NCBI GenBank assembly: GCA_030248215.1
Contig: JASANG010002845.1
Coordinates: forward strand, 248,001 to 312,000
DNA: 64,000 nt
Reading direction: 5' to 3'
Origin: Enoplolaimus lenunculus
Taxonomy: Eukaryota > Nematoda > Enoplea > Enoplida > Thoracostomopsidae
The notes beneath the pieces were generated by a model, which saw nothing but the letters and a program-made list of their open reading frames with translations, was not told where the DNA came from and ran no database searches. Made by a program: the position numbers and the translations under genes. Shown here piece after piece: positions 1 to 12,200 of the stretch. Within the stretch, counting starts at the first letter, position 1. The number at the start of each line of letters is the position of its first letter.

Positions 1-131
1 CTTTTAAGGCCGTAACAGTAGATTAAGCGTATTCGTAGGCCTAAGCTTAAGTAAAAAAATGTCTAGAATGTAAAGCCTACTCTTTTACAGATCCACTAGA
101 AACCGGGACGACCATAAAAGTAACATGGGCC
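1..131 (-). mobile_element. TTAGGC-bearing MITE, subfamily B, worn copy
   Basis: Left-edge copy with a reduced telomere-like core (cctaagcttaag near 42-53). Its right end, cactagaaaccgggacg through catgggcc, matches the ends of the fuller copies at 20583-20766 and 62289-62479. The left end may lie outside the window. Confidence 0.6.
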
Positions 132-1952
132 GTGGAATTTATCTTCGTTGTGATTTCGGCCCACAGAAAGATTTGCTACCTTGGCATTTTGCTCGTGGAA
201 ATATTCAACTGTTAAATTTCGACCCGTCGAAAAATTCTAGCTTAAAAAACTTTAGTACCAAACTTGACGAAAAGGGGAAAAATCCTGCCAGAACCAATGC
301 GAGTTTTTGCCAAAGTATGCAGAACTCGTGTTGAACCCTGGTATCAAATTCAATAGTTTGATATTATCTCATCAGCTTTCCACTGTATGATACAGTTGTT
401 GGATCAATGTCGACAAATTTAATGCAAATTCTAAAAATAAATAGCAAAATTTAATAATACTACACAAATGGCACGCGGTGTTGACAATCACTGTAGCTAA
501 CTCGAGTTCTGGACCTGAAAGTGAATGGAATCTTAAATGTTAACATTTGAATACCAAAACTCGTACCATCTTTGATATTTAATTCAGCAGTTAAATATTT
601 TGTAGAAATGTGCCACATGCTATATTCACCATATTAGGCAGTCCAAAATTGCAATGTGAAATTTAAGCACCTGGTATTTTTTAACGGTTTGGTATTTTAT
701 AATTCCGGTTGCACCCTGATATATATCGCAATTTTTCTGTACAGACAGAATGCAACCGGAATTCTGGTTCCGGCATTTTTTCACCTTCCGCAGCCAGTAA
801 ACTTTTACCGGAATTAAAATTACGGTTGTATTAAATTTTGGTCGTTTTTTAAATTTGTTAATCTTTAAGAAGCCTTTTAATGCCACTTGTTCAATTAGTG
901 ATGATAAAAATGTAATAGTTCTGATTCAATCCTTAACAATCATCGGAAATGAACTATCGAAGGTAGATTTCGGTTCCATGAATAAGGAAAGTTTAGCGTA
1001 AATACCTGTCTTCTGTTATGGTTATTTCATCAATAATATAGCAAAAACGAAAATATGGTTATTTCATCAATAATATAGCAAAAACGAAAATACATGAATT
1101 TTTGAAAACCTGGAACATAAAACTTGAACACACCACTTCTGGGAGCATTCATCAACCAAAAATGCCGTTAGGTGATCGAGAGATAAATATTGTACAGTAA
1201 AAGTTGGTACAAGAATCTATATAAAACGTAAAAAATGCCCTATCGCTTTTTAAATTCCCCCAAATGAATGTGCAGGTAACCCCAGCATATAAATAGAAAG
1301 AGAGAAGCCAGCCTTATATGCATCCTAAGTAGCACAATAGCGTATAAAACATAAAAAACACCCAAGGTTGAACCTGTGGTAATCGTACCTCCAAACGTTC
1401 CCATATTCAAATTGAGGCGGCCCCCATAAAAAATGAAAAAAGAAGAGGTCAACCTCTTACATCGATCATCCTTAATTACCGGTTGCCTGGAATGCCTAAT
1501 TCGTTCATAAGATGCTCAGTGATCGGAGGTGCGAATTTCTGATTGGTTTCTGCATTGATACGTGCGATAGTTTTCAATTGACAATACGCGCACGGTTCAT
1601 CTGTTCCGGCATAGTTCAAAAATTGATCAGGTTGAACGTGAATCCAAATTGACTATAAAAGCACAAACAAAAATGTACGACACTATTTTCAGTCGATTTA
1701 TTTAAAATCTTTAAAAATGATGTCGAAATTGTAAGGAATAATTTCGGAATTAAATATATATGAACCACAATAAAGTTGTGGAATTCAACTAAACATCGCA
1801 CGTTGAACTGCCTGAAAAACCACAAAGCTGGACTGCCACGGAATTATAATGTTTTCAATAGAAAACATTCAAACGCCGTATGGAAAATGTCACTGCAGAA
1901 GAAATTGTTGGAAAATTTTGCCGAAGCCGCGCGTTGATTTGTTGCTTGAGCC
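132..1952. other. Intergenic, no gene recognised
   Basis: AT-rich DNA with short open frames that have no codon bias, splice context or family motif. It holds fragments of the CCGGTTGCACCCTG repeat family (about 700-800) and an exact 37-bp tandem duplication, listed separately. Confidence 0.6.
1018..1091. repeat. Exact 37-bp tandem duplication
   Basis: Unit atggttatttcatcaataat... occupies 1018-1054 and is repeated without change at 1055-1091. Perfect identity means a recent duplication or an assembly artefact. Confidence 0.9.
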
Positions 1953-2096
1953 GGCCTATATAAAGATCAGGGGCTTAACGTTTTTCTGTGGGACTAGAAA
2001 AGAGTAAAGCTGTAGACTATAATTTTTTGCTTGGCTTAGGCTTAGGCTTATGAATATGCTTATAATACTGTTCCGCCCATGTTCTTTACATTGGCC
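1953..2096 (+). mobile_element. TTAGGC-bearing MITE, subfamily A
   Basis: Begins ggcctatataaagatcag and ends ttctttacattggcc, the same ends as the copies at 19696, 37812 and 38820. The core is gcttggcttaggcttagg followed by the shared gaatatgcttataatactg block. No coding capacity. Confidence 0.8.
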
Positions 2097-3112
2097 CCAG
2101 AGCCGCGGACAGGCACTCGGTTACTTCTTATTAGCGGACCATAAATGACGCTAAGAATGAACACACTCACCGTTTCTGGTTTGTTCAGCACAGACGCAAG
2201 CAGCTTTGTTGTATTCTGGACAAAATTTGGACTTATTTTGGATTTTGCTATGTTTGTACATAATATAAGAAAAGGCATGATAGTTATATACTTTTAAGAA
2301 TACGACGTAAAGAATATAGCCGTTTTAAATATTACCCTAAAGCAAAGCAACACAAACTGCAAATGTTTCACAAATTTGGTTAAGTAGGTCAGGATTTTAA
2401 ATGGTCATGGGCAACTGTGGTTCCGTTTTGTTTGATTGCACTCAAGATAGGAAGAGTTTCTGACGCTATTGTGCCACCCAATAGCTTCTAATATTCCTCC
2501 TTGTTTCGCCTTATGCTTATGCTTAGGAATATGATGATTATACTACTGTTACGGCGCTGTTCTATACATTGGCCGACACTTTCAAAAGCTGCAGGATAAT
2601 CTGCAAAGATAAAAAAATTTCTCGCTCACTACGATCGCTCGTAAAAAATCATTAAGTTTTGGTTATCCTGTCCCGAAATGAAAATCTGGTTATGCCATTG
2701 GCCACAACATTTTGTTTTGATATTGTTCTACTGGAAAATAAACCCGCACGTCGACACACTCGGTAAACAATTAGCCATATGCTGCTGCTAGTTGAAAAAA
2801 CGCAAACACCTTCGCAAACCAAAAAACCATTGTTTTTATGGGTTCCCATAATTTGCAACACAACAACAACAACAATAACAACAGCGACGACAACAATAAA
2901 ATACCATGCATTGCGTACGGGGTTCCTTGGGTGGAACCAGATTTGTTTGTCCGTTGGGCACGCTGCCACCTTTGAGGGATAAAAGGGCATACTTATTTAC
3001 TACATCCCATCAAGGATCAAAACTAAGATTTTCAATTATTTTCAGCAGTGAAATGGTGCTTGACTTATTCCTCAATTCGCAAGCGACTTTTTTTCACTAC
3101 TATTTCTGGTTC
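2097..3112. other. Intergenic with repeat fragments
   Basis: Contains the right half of a subfamily A TTAGGC MITE (about 2510-2574, ending tctatacattggccga) and a short impure CAA/CAG triplet run near 2859-2900. No gene recognised. Confidence 0.6.
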
Positions 3113-3665
3113 CTCCACACACACAAAATAAATTGTCTTTATTCAAAAATATTTTCTGAAATTTAAAACAGTTATGTCTTAATACGGACTCCAAATATAT
3201 GTCTTGAATTCAAAACTTTTATTTCTTAAATTTTTCAGAAATATTGGTCTAAAATTTTTGACACTTAAATGTCTTAAATTTAAGACTTATCGGCTTTATT
3301 GCACGGCTAAGCCGTGATTCCCCTTGCATTCATCAACAGACTGAAAACACGGCACCGGTTGGAGGTTTAACTTTTGTTAATGTTGAGGGAAATAAAATTT
3401 GCGGTAGAGAAATGTGATGTGAATTTTCCGGTACACACATAAAAATTGTCTTGTATTCAAGAAATATTGTCTGTAATTTAAGACATTTATGTCATAATAC
3501 AGACTCCAGTTTTGAAATGAAGACTCTTATTTCTTACATTTTTCAGAAATAGTGGGCTAAGACTTTGCTTTATAAACGATTAAGAAAATTATTTCTGAAA
3601 TATAAGACAAATATTTCTGAAATACAAGACAAAAGTTTTATAGGAAAACAACTCCAAAATTGGGA
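3113..3665. repeat. Two partial copies of an AAGACAT palindromic repeat family
   Basis: Two blocks start with acacacaaaa/acacacataaaa (3117 and 3434) and consist of alternating aagaaatatt, gtcttaaattt and aagacat words. These are the same words as in the longer copy at 5871-6426 and another in the NDNF intron (about 56870-57121). The copies are short of one terminus. Confidence 0.65.
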
Positions 3666-3795
3666 GCTAAAACTTAACCAAATACCATAATTTTATAACC
3701 TAAGACACGTTAAAGACGTAAAGTTACTCAATACCTTTGAAATTTGACTATTTATATTCACGTTTAAGAGCATATACGGAGCAACTTTTTACATA

Positions 3796-3852
3796 CACTG
3801 TAAAAAATGGTGAGTCAAATTGACTCTCTCCGAAATAGGCTTTTCTGGACGG
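3796..3852 (+). mobile_element. Half copy of a small hairpin MITE
   Basis: Matches the left arm of the complete hairpin element at 8414-8522 (acactg-aaaaa-ggtgagtcaaatt, then ctctccg-aata). The right arm is missing. Confidence 0.6.
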
Positions 3853-5870
3853 CCAACGCAAGTATTTTATAATGAGGCTCGTAGCCCATAGCGTAGCGGG
3901 GGGCACATACGTAAACACATGTAGAAGCAGAAGCGCGCAGTGGAAAATGCGTGTGTTGCAAGTGCACTACACACTGGGCAGTTGTAGCTTTTTACAAATA
4001 AAACAACCTTCCACGAGTATGATCTTACCCAAATCTAGTGCTATTTTGCGATCGCCCTGTAAATTAGGCACCCCATATACCCCAGTAAATTTCAGCTAAA
4101 ATTGTGGATCCACCATGGGAGCCGCCTTCCTTCTGAAATTCCTGGTGGCGCCAATGGGCAAAACCTTCATGTTTTACGCAGTGTTGTAATAAACAAGTTT
4201 TAAACCGATGATACGCAACAATAACCTTTTAAATTTTGTACTAGCATATACAGCAGTATCAAAATCTTGGCTCTCGTACGCTTCCCGTGTCCCCGCTTTT
4301 GGATCAGCTGCTGCGTCCCTGGGCTAACAGGAGTCTCGTCTCGCAAGTACAGAACGCCTTAGTTGTGCCAATGCGTGTAGCAGACGCTTGGACCTCATAA
4401 TATCACTGTAATAGTATAAAATTAGTCTAATCTAAAGGGTCCAAAATTTAGTTTTTAAAAGGGCTTGACCTAGCCTATAGGCACTCCACTATTGTTAAAG
4501 CAACAGAACCGTCGCAGATGTAGCGATGTTAAGAAACGCAAGCCTCCAATAATTTTCTTTCCCACTCAAGACCGCAATTACATGTGGTCAGGAGAATAGT
4601 AGCACTGCTTTTCCAAACATGTTCGCTCGTTGGCGGAAAATTTTTTTTAACAGTATAGCAAAAACATTTTGTCTCCAAACGAAAATTCATGTCCCCTCTA
4701 TTAATAATTCGTCGTTGCAAGGTTTTTCGTTCAAACTAATTTGTCTTATGAGACTAAAAACATCAGAATCCAACATTCAACAGACAGTAACACACATACG
4801 CAAACAAAAAGCAACGATGCAAACAAATATGCTGAAGTGTGCAATATGCAATATTTGAAAATACTGTTTTATCAGCCTATCAGTTTCTATTGTATAGTAG
4901 TCTGTCTATATGTTCATGTGGCGGTGTGCCTACCAACGATTTCTACGGTCTTGGTAGGCTTTGAGACCAATTCGACAGATCTACAACTAGAATTTAATAA
5001 ATTGTGCTACCAGAATTCCGGTCTTGTACACTTTTTCACACATTTTACGCTTTTATCAGGCTTAATAAGGTCAGGCTTAGTATTAGGGAGTAGATTTAAA
5101 AAAACGATTGTATATTCCTCGCCTAAACCTCGGGCTGGCCAAGTGGGGACCAGGAGGGTTAGTCCGCACCTGGAAAAATCTTGGGCCCTCAAGAAAATTT
5201 TCAACGTTGCTTGTAAGTCAATGAAAACCCTTGTATGCTTCTACTGAAAACTTTTTAGCCATCACCCTAACAAGGGGAGTTGGCTACGGGCCTGCCAAAC
5301 CTTTGCCTAAGACATTTCCTAAGTCTAACATGCGCCAGAAAGTATACAAGTGACCAGAATTCGATAAAAAAATTCTCAACATCTTTTTTGCTTGGACAGG
5401 CGGCAGACGACAAACCCTCATGGTAACGAATCTTCCCGACTCCCATAGTCGCGTACGGATTAATTGGTTTGTCACGCCGTACGAATAAGATTTTTCAATA
5501 TTTCTGCATTGAAAATTTTTTTGCGAAAGAAATCTCATTTGCCTGCCTCAGGAACCTTCAGCCCCCTACCGACGGCCCTGATAAGTTCAACCTGCAATGC
5601 TACATCATTGCCAGCGTGGGAGACAGTTGACGCGGCTCGAGTAATCGGCACCTCGATCAGGAATATTTCTGTGTACACTAAAGGTCCTCTCTGCCTTATA
5701 ACTTTTCCCTTTGGTCCTATTGAAATAATTTTTAGAACTGCAGGGCCTTTTTGTTTTCACAACTGAATTTCAATTGCGGCGCTGTTTATTAAATGTCAAC
5801 TTCAATTTCAAATGTCAACTTCAATTTCAAATATCAAGGGTGCGTGGATCTAGCGAGATTCGTTAAAAGT
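3853..5870. other. Intergenic, no gene recognised
   Basis: About 5100-5300 holds a copy of a repeat that ends in agttggctacgggcct. Related blocks lie at about 16745-16880 and 23585-23757, and a fragment near 45590. Open frames here show no recognisable domain. Confidence 0.55.
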
Positions 5871-6426
5871 ACACACAAAATAATTGTCTTGAAATTTCAA
5901 GATTCCTATTTTTTTATATTTTCAAGACATAAATGTCTTATATTTCAGAGTTTTATAGCCTTAAACGTTCAAGAAGCTTGTGTCTCAAATGGTTAAGACA
6001 TAAATGTCTTCAATTTACAAGACATTAATTTCTTAATTTCAAGAAACAACTGTCTTAATATATTCAAGACTAATTTTCTGATTTTGATGCATGTAAAAAA
6101 GTTAAGTACTCCGTTTATATTCTTGAGAGAGTATATAAATAATCGAATTTCAAAGATATTTCGAGTCACTGACAAATCTTGCAACACATGCCTTTTATTT
6201 CAGACACATTTGTCTTATATTAGAGAAATATTGTCTTAATCGTTTATGAAACAGACTTCTAAATTTAAGACATTTAAGTGTTAAAAATTTAAGACACATA
6301 TTTCTGAAAAAGTTCAGAAACTAATGTCTTGCATTCAAGACATATATGACTGCAGCCTAGATTAAGACATAATTGTCTTGAATTTAAGAAAATATTTCTT
6401 GAACATCAGAAACTGTTTTTGTGTGT
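5871..6426. mobile_element. AAGACAT-family MITE, nearly complete
   Basis: Starts acacacaaaa and ends ttttgtgtgt, giving short inverted termini. Inside is a chain of short palindromes built from aagacat/atgtctt words, able to fold on itself along its length. No coding potential. Confidence 0.7.
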
Positions 6427-6714
6427 AAGTTGTAACGCACCAAAATGATACGATTTTTGTAAATCTATGCGAAATTTCAATACTTACCTAAATTGTTGAA
6501 CCTCAGGTGAAAATTATACCGGAGCCGGAGGGTGATTTTCTGTCGGACCCGGTGTCAGACTTCCGGTTGTTGCCCTGAGCGTAGCAAGAGCACTTATTAA
6601 CATTCCATTCATGGGCGCAATTTCCAGGGACGCTAAGCAGGATAAAAGACTTCCGTCCCCCAAGCTCCACACAATAAGCGGTTTTTATACTAATAGGTAC
6701 GCCTAAAACACAGT
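6427..6714. other. Intergenic with a CCGGAG-rich repeat end
   Basis: About 6515-6580 carries a fragment (ccggagccggagg to cttccggttgttgccctg) of the family whose fullest diverged copy is near 58551-58918. Nothing else recognised. Confidence 0.5.
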
Positions 6715-6985
6715 TTAACCCCTTCTCACATTGAGTTGCCTATAGGCAACTCAGCGCAGTGTATATACGTTAAACAGTATATATCGCACCGTGTTTAACA
6801 ATTGCAACACGTATACATAGTACTAAATCACCACAAGACGTGAGTGCCCCCTCGGGCTCGAGCGTCAAGCTCCTATAGCTGAGTGGTGATGGTATACGCC
6901 TCCCACTCCAGTCACTGGAGTTCGAATCCTGGCATAAAAGTAGGTCTCAGGGGAAATAGAAAATATTCATTTGAAAAAGGGTTAA
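6715..6985 (+). mobile_element. TTAA-flanked, piggyBac-like MITE with internal tRNA-like promoter
   Basis: The element runs from TTAACCCCTTCTCACATT to AAAAAGGGTTAA, so it has inverted termini flanked by TTAA. Its inside (about 6871-6932) looks like a tRNA gene: an A box in tagctgagtggtgatgg and a B box in gagttcgaatcct. TTAA target sites and CCC-starting termini are typical of piggyBac elements, while A/B boxes are typical of tRNA-derived SINEs; both are present in one short unit. Relatives: 17464-17717, 30449-30712, 47382-47589, 47608-47881, 58106-58351 and fragments. Confidence 0.8.
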
Positions 6986-7867
6986 AATTACTTCATTAGA
7001 AATTTTAAGTGTTCCAGTGATGAATTCATAAGTGTGCACAATGGCATTACGCGAATTGAACGTACAAACATACTCAGTTTGCCGGAACAACAGAAGTGCT
7101 GAAATTGGCTGGTCGATTCATCCTGTGGAGAAACTTTCCTACGCTCATTTCTCGTGGTGAGGAATTGGTCTAGCGCTCAAGTTGGCTTGTGACACATTCG
7201 GCTGTTTCAAGAATGCGACTTGCAGCGCGATCTTTTGGCAAAATCCTGTCAATGTCAACTATGTTTTATCGCATAATTAATTGCATTTAAATCCGTATAT
7301 GCAATACAAACGGAAGCGTAAGTTTCATGTATTTTTTACACAAACAATTATTACGTCATCATAATGGAATGATTTAACACGAGAGACAAGGTCATGAGAA
7401 CGAGAACGCAAAAAAAGTAATAACAGTTTCACAAATATCAAACGTCATAATATGCAGCATTAAATCACGGGCGTTTAATACAAAATATGGTACAGAAATA
7501 CCCCGCCGACGCTTATCATGAGACTAGACACAGCACATGTTCTGACCGTAAAATATTCGAATCAGTTAAAGTTTCTCGTCTACAACATCAATTACTGTTC
7601 CCCCTATATAAGGTATCAGATAGTGGACACTCGCGTACAATACAGCAAGGTAGCGTACTGTGATGGACGGCGTCGGACGTCATCAAAAGTATAGCGCAAC
7701 CCTTACAGGTCACCCTGTAGTAATTAAAGTTCCCCCTGTAAGACATCAATTACTGTTCCTTTTATAAGGTATCAGTTAAAGTTTCGCTCCTGGTGATTTC
7801 AAGTCATCAAAGGGTCAAGGTTCATAGACCAACAGAAACATGTTTGTCAGAATAGAATAAATATGAC
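6986..7867. other. Intergenic, no gene recognised
   Basis: A fragment with gatggacggcgtcgg and tatagcgcaaccctta near 7660-7710 is related to the tandem GACGGACGGCG array and its flank at 36462-36580. Nothing else stands out. Confidence 0.5.
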
Positions 7868-8215
7868 CAAGAGTGGATGATATACACCTAACAAGAGTGT
7901 GCAACTGGGTACATTTTGTGTACAAAATAATGTACCCAGCGCACGTTGCATTTTGGGTCGAACCTCCCCCCTTATTTAGAGGGGGGGGGTTGAAATTTTC
8001 ACAGAGCGAAAGAAATACATAATAATATGCTATGCCAAAAAATGCGCTCCGTATATTGCCTAAATACTACAAATTATTATATCGTGGGACATTGACCCTC
8101 CTCTAAATAGGGGGAGTACACCAACAATGCAACGAGTGACGGTACGTTTTGTGCCACGCGAAATCCGACAGTTGCATACTTTTGTCCGTGATCATCCACT
8201 CTTGGTATAGCCAAC
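7868..8215 (+). mobile_element. CAAGAGTGGATGAT MITE, complete copy
   Basis: Left end caagagtggatgat is the exact reverse complement of the right end atcatccactcttg. The inside holds the gtacattttgtgtac palindrome and a cctcccccc/gggggggg pair. The same plan is seen at 35181-35521. Confidence 0.8.
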
Positions 8216-8413
8216 GCATCATCTGCCGATCGCTAACTTGACTTCGCAAACCATCGAGATGATGGCTATGAGGAGCACACCGGGTCTGACGGGAACTGCC
8301 AGAAAATGCTTACGAAGTTTAAAAGCTGAGTACTACAGAAGTTTCAAGAAAATTGAACAAGTAATCTTTAATCCTTACCGTATGCTTACATAGATGTTAA
8401 CCGATAGTTAAAC

Positions 8414-8522
8414 TACACTGCAAAAAACGGTGAGTCAAATTGGCTCTCTCCGGAATAAGTTTTTGCTGACTACACGCCTATTTCGGATAAAGTCAATATG
8501 AGTCATCATTTCTTGCAGTGTA
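8414..8522. mobile_element. Small hairpin MITE (109 bp)
   Basis: Left arm tacactgcaaaaaacggtga pairs with right arm catcatttcttgcagtgta. The arms extend inward imperfectly (gagtcaaattggctctctcc against ggataaagtcaatatgagtc), so nearly the whole element can fold as one hairpin. Confidence 0.8.
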
Positions 8523-9297
8523 CTTATATATACTAGCTGAGCCATCGTTTCGCGAGCCATACACGTACACATTTTAGTTTTAAGCTGTGGAAAGCTTAAA
8601 TTCCAAATTTCGAAATAGTAAAGATCGTTTTGCGTGATATAAACGCAGTAATTTTTCGCGAAGAATATTCGCCCGTGGTCATTTGGACGTTTAATAAATG
8701 CTTTTTACAATCAGCAGCCTTTACACGCTGGTTTATGCTGTAAAAGTGAACAAATATTTAATTTTGATGCGATCTTGTTTAAAAAGTTTTAAGTTTTTCA
8801 ATTTTATATCTTTGGTTTATGCTTCCACTTTTACCATTGCGAAAAAATATAATAAATATCAGCATAACGTTGATTTAAAATTGAAAAACGCAACATTGTC
8901 GTCAGGCGCGTAGCATGGACGTCAGTTCGGGTGGGTGTAACCTCATATGCAAAAGAAGTGTTTATGACGTCTAGAATACAGAATAGCATTCTATAAACCT
9001 GTTGAAAGTGATTTTTGACTCTATACAGATATCTGGGAGGGGCCAAACATCCTGTATACCTTCGCTCGTATACGCGTCTAATTATGATCCCCTACATTAC
9101 GCAAGACATTTGAGTTCAATTATTGTGACAGATTTCAATTCATTACACTTTCATCTCTTCTTCAGAACTGTCAGTTTCCTACAGATTCAGCTTTTACCGT
9201 CTGTTCACACGGCTAAATTGATTTTACGAATCGCTGAATATAAGTTCAAAGTTTCCCAAATTTAAATTAGTTTTTTCGAAAACTGCAATTTGATTAG
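8523..9297. other. Region downstream of the collagen gene
   Basis: No gene recognised. It must include the 3' UTR of the minus-strand collagen gene, but no clear AATAAA hexamer is visible close to its stop. Confidence 0.5.
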
Positions 9298-12200
9298 CTA
9301 ACCATTGTGCCGACGGCGTCCACCGCTATGTGAGTACGCTCTTACCATTGGTGCCTTCAATGGCCTCATTCTGACCGTTTTTCGACGAGCCAACGACACG
9401 TACGGTTTTTGTGAAGCTGTGGCCGAACGATGTAGAATTCTTCCTGGAGGTATCCGTGAAATGGTTTTGACTGGTCGATGCAAGGTTCTACGGTTTGCTG
9501 TCGTCGCTGATGATTTCAGTATTCTGCCTGGTTGCAACTGAGAAACGCTGTTGGTGCTGAATTTGGTTGGTGACAATATTGTGCCACTAGTATGATGGGA
9601 ACTACTGGTGTGAGAGTGCGCAGACGGTTTCGTATTGCTTCCTCCAATCAAAGAACGTTGTTGGTCCCAACTTCCGCTGTTAATCGTTGCTGAAGGATGA
9701 AGGATTCGGCCAGGTGGTAGTTGAGCGATATTTTCATTCAGTTGTCCTGATAATATTCTGCCAGTACCGAGCGCTGAATGACTGCTTGCCAATGTTTCGG
9801 TGGTTTTGTGTGGAATTGCTGGTTTTTGTTCTAAATTTGTCGTTGGTTGAGGGATAACTGTTTCTTTCGGCGTTTCATTAGAGGGAACCAGCGAAGGAGG
9901 CGTGTCTGACGTTTTGGTGCCCTTGGTTTCGTTTGTACTATCTGGTTTAGGTTGGCGACGTTTTTTGCTTTTACTGCTGCTCGATAGCGTAGGTTGAACT
10001 TGCCCAGGGTTTTGTTGGGCCGGCTGCACATTACCGCTGTCAAGGGGTATGGCACCATTAGCTGAACCAAAGTTCGTGGTTGGCAGCGTCGGGTTCTGCG
10101 CTGCGTTCCCAATGTAGCCTTCTGATTTGACTTGTCCCGGTGTCAATCCATAGTCTTGTGGCCGGATTGACGGACGACTATATCCAGGTTTATCATGGTG
10201 TGGCACAGTTGGTTTAGTGTTGTAGTTATCGGCAGGCGGTGGAACTGTAACAAACGATTCGGCAGGTCGCTGGAAGGTACTAGGGCTGCTGTAGCTGAAA
10301 TTGCAATTTAGAGCTACTTGACAGAGTGATATGACACCGATGACTGATGGAGAGCAAACCGAATGATCGGAGGATACAAAACATCAAATAAGGTTCTGTT
10401 GCAATTTTGAATCTTAACGAGAACAGCTTAAAGCCCGTCGCCAGCTCACTTTGCTTGGGGGCCAAAACTTATTCAGGAGGGTCATACAAGGGTTTACAAT
10501 CACATACAGCAAGGTTGAAAAGTTTACGGGTTCCAATATTTTTCCAGGGAGCTGAGCCCCCATGGCACCATGGCTACGGCTCCGAACAGTTTACGGCATC
10601 ACTTAGTTAAGCTATTAAGCTTGACTTACGGTTCACACCGAAAACTAAATAACCTGACCAGCAATCAAGCAGTATACGACAGCAATCAGCAAAACTTATG
10701 AAAGATACAGCCAAAATGTAAACGAGGATATGAGTCCTGTGTAAACCCTTAAGCTGAGCAGGAGGCGCAGCGATATGCAAAAGCGAAAAATGTTTGCAAA
10801 CAAACGAAGCGAGCGAAAAGCCAAACACAATTTTACTAGTGTAACAAAAAATTAAATTTCATTGACTGGGTTTCTGAAACATTACTTAAGTATTTACTTA
10901 AGTTATACTTAAGTAATTACTAAAGTCACCGACTTAAGTATATACTTAACTTTTTGACAAAAACGAATAAACGCCAAACATGGCCATGATCATAACAAGA
11001 AAATGATATTTTTGGTTTATATTAAAGGAGGCATTTAATTCCAATAAATCAAGCTAAGTATAGTTGAAATGTCAATGTGTAATTTACCAAATTTGTTCAG
11101 CGACTTAAGTATTTACTTAACTTAAGTATGCTTTTAAAACAACAAAATGATTAAGTAATTACTAAGCCCGTACTTAAGTACTAAGTCGTACTTAAGTAGG
11201 GTTTCGGAAACCAAACCATTATCTGTTAAACGACTCCAATTGTTTTCAAATTTTATTATTAAGTACTGTTCAATTAAATAAAAATATACTGAAATATATA
11301 GTCCCGAACTTGTGAACGCAAACAAGTTTACCTAATAGTATTTCACAAATGTCGCGAGCTCTCATATACCATTAGAACCGTACCTATCAACTTACATAGC
11401 TGCAGCCAGTCGACGATTTGGGCACGGACAATACTGCGCGTCTGGCCCTGGTTTTCCAGGAATTCCTGGTTCACCTGCAACTCCATTTGGACCTTTGTTA
11501 CCAGTTGTGCCCTGAAATACGGTAAATGATAGTTGCATACTTTAACAACTGGTTGTTATATCGCACGCAAGCCTTGCGTTTTACTTTCAATGTATTGCAA
11601 CGACATCGATAGCACCTTAAATGACTGAAAAGTACAAACACAACGCGCGGCGGTACATTTTTGTAAAATGTAATTTTAGCTAAGTTGAGTTCCCTCGGCG
11701 TAAAATGCAATTTTAGCTAAGTTGAGTTCCCTCGGCGTAAAATGCAATTTTAGCTAAGTTGAGTTCCCTCGGCGTAAAATGTAATTTTAGCTAAGTTGAG
11801 TTCCCTCGGCGTAAAATGCAAATTTAGCTAAGTTGAGTTCCCTCGGCGTAAAATGCAATTTTAGCTAAGTTGAGTTCCCTCGGCGTAAAATGTAATTTTA
11901 GCTAAGTTGAGTTCCCTCGGCGTAAAATGCAATTTTAGCTAAGTTGAGTTCACTCGGCGTAAAATGCAATTTTAGCTAAGTTGAGTTCCCTCGGCGTAAA
12001 ATGCAATTTTAGCTAAGTTGAGTTCCCTCGGCGTAAAATGTAATTTTAGCTAAGTTGAGTTCCCTCGGCGTGAAATGCAATTTTAGCTAAGTTGAGTTCA
12101 CTCGGCGTAAAATGCAATTTTAGCTAAGTTGAGTTCCCTCGGCGTAAAATGCAATTTTAGCTAAGTTGAGTTCCCTCGGCGTAAAATGCAATTTTAGCTA

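Noticed and set aside
6871-6932. Possible functional tRNA gene
   Set aside because: A and B boxes are present, but the unit recurs inside TTAA-flanked elements and I could not fold convincing acceptor and anticodon stems. Called as part of a MITE.
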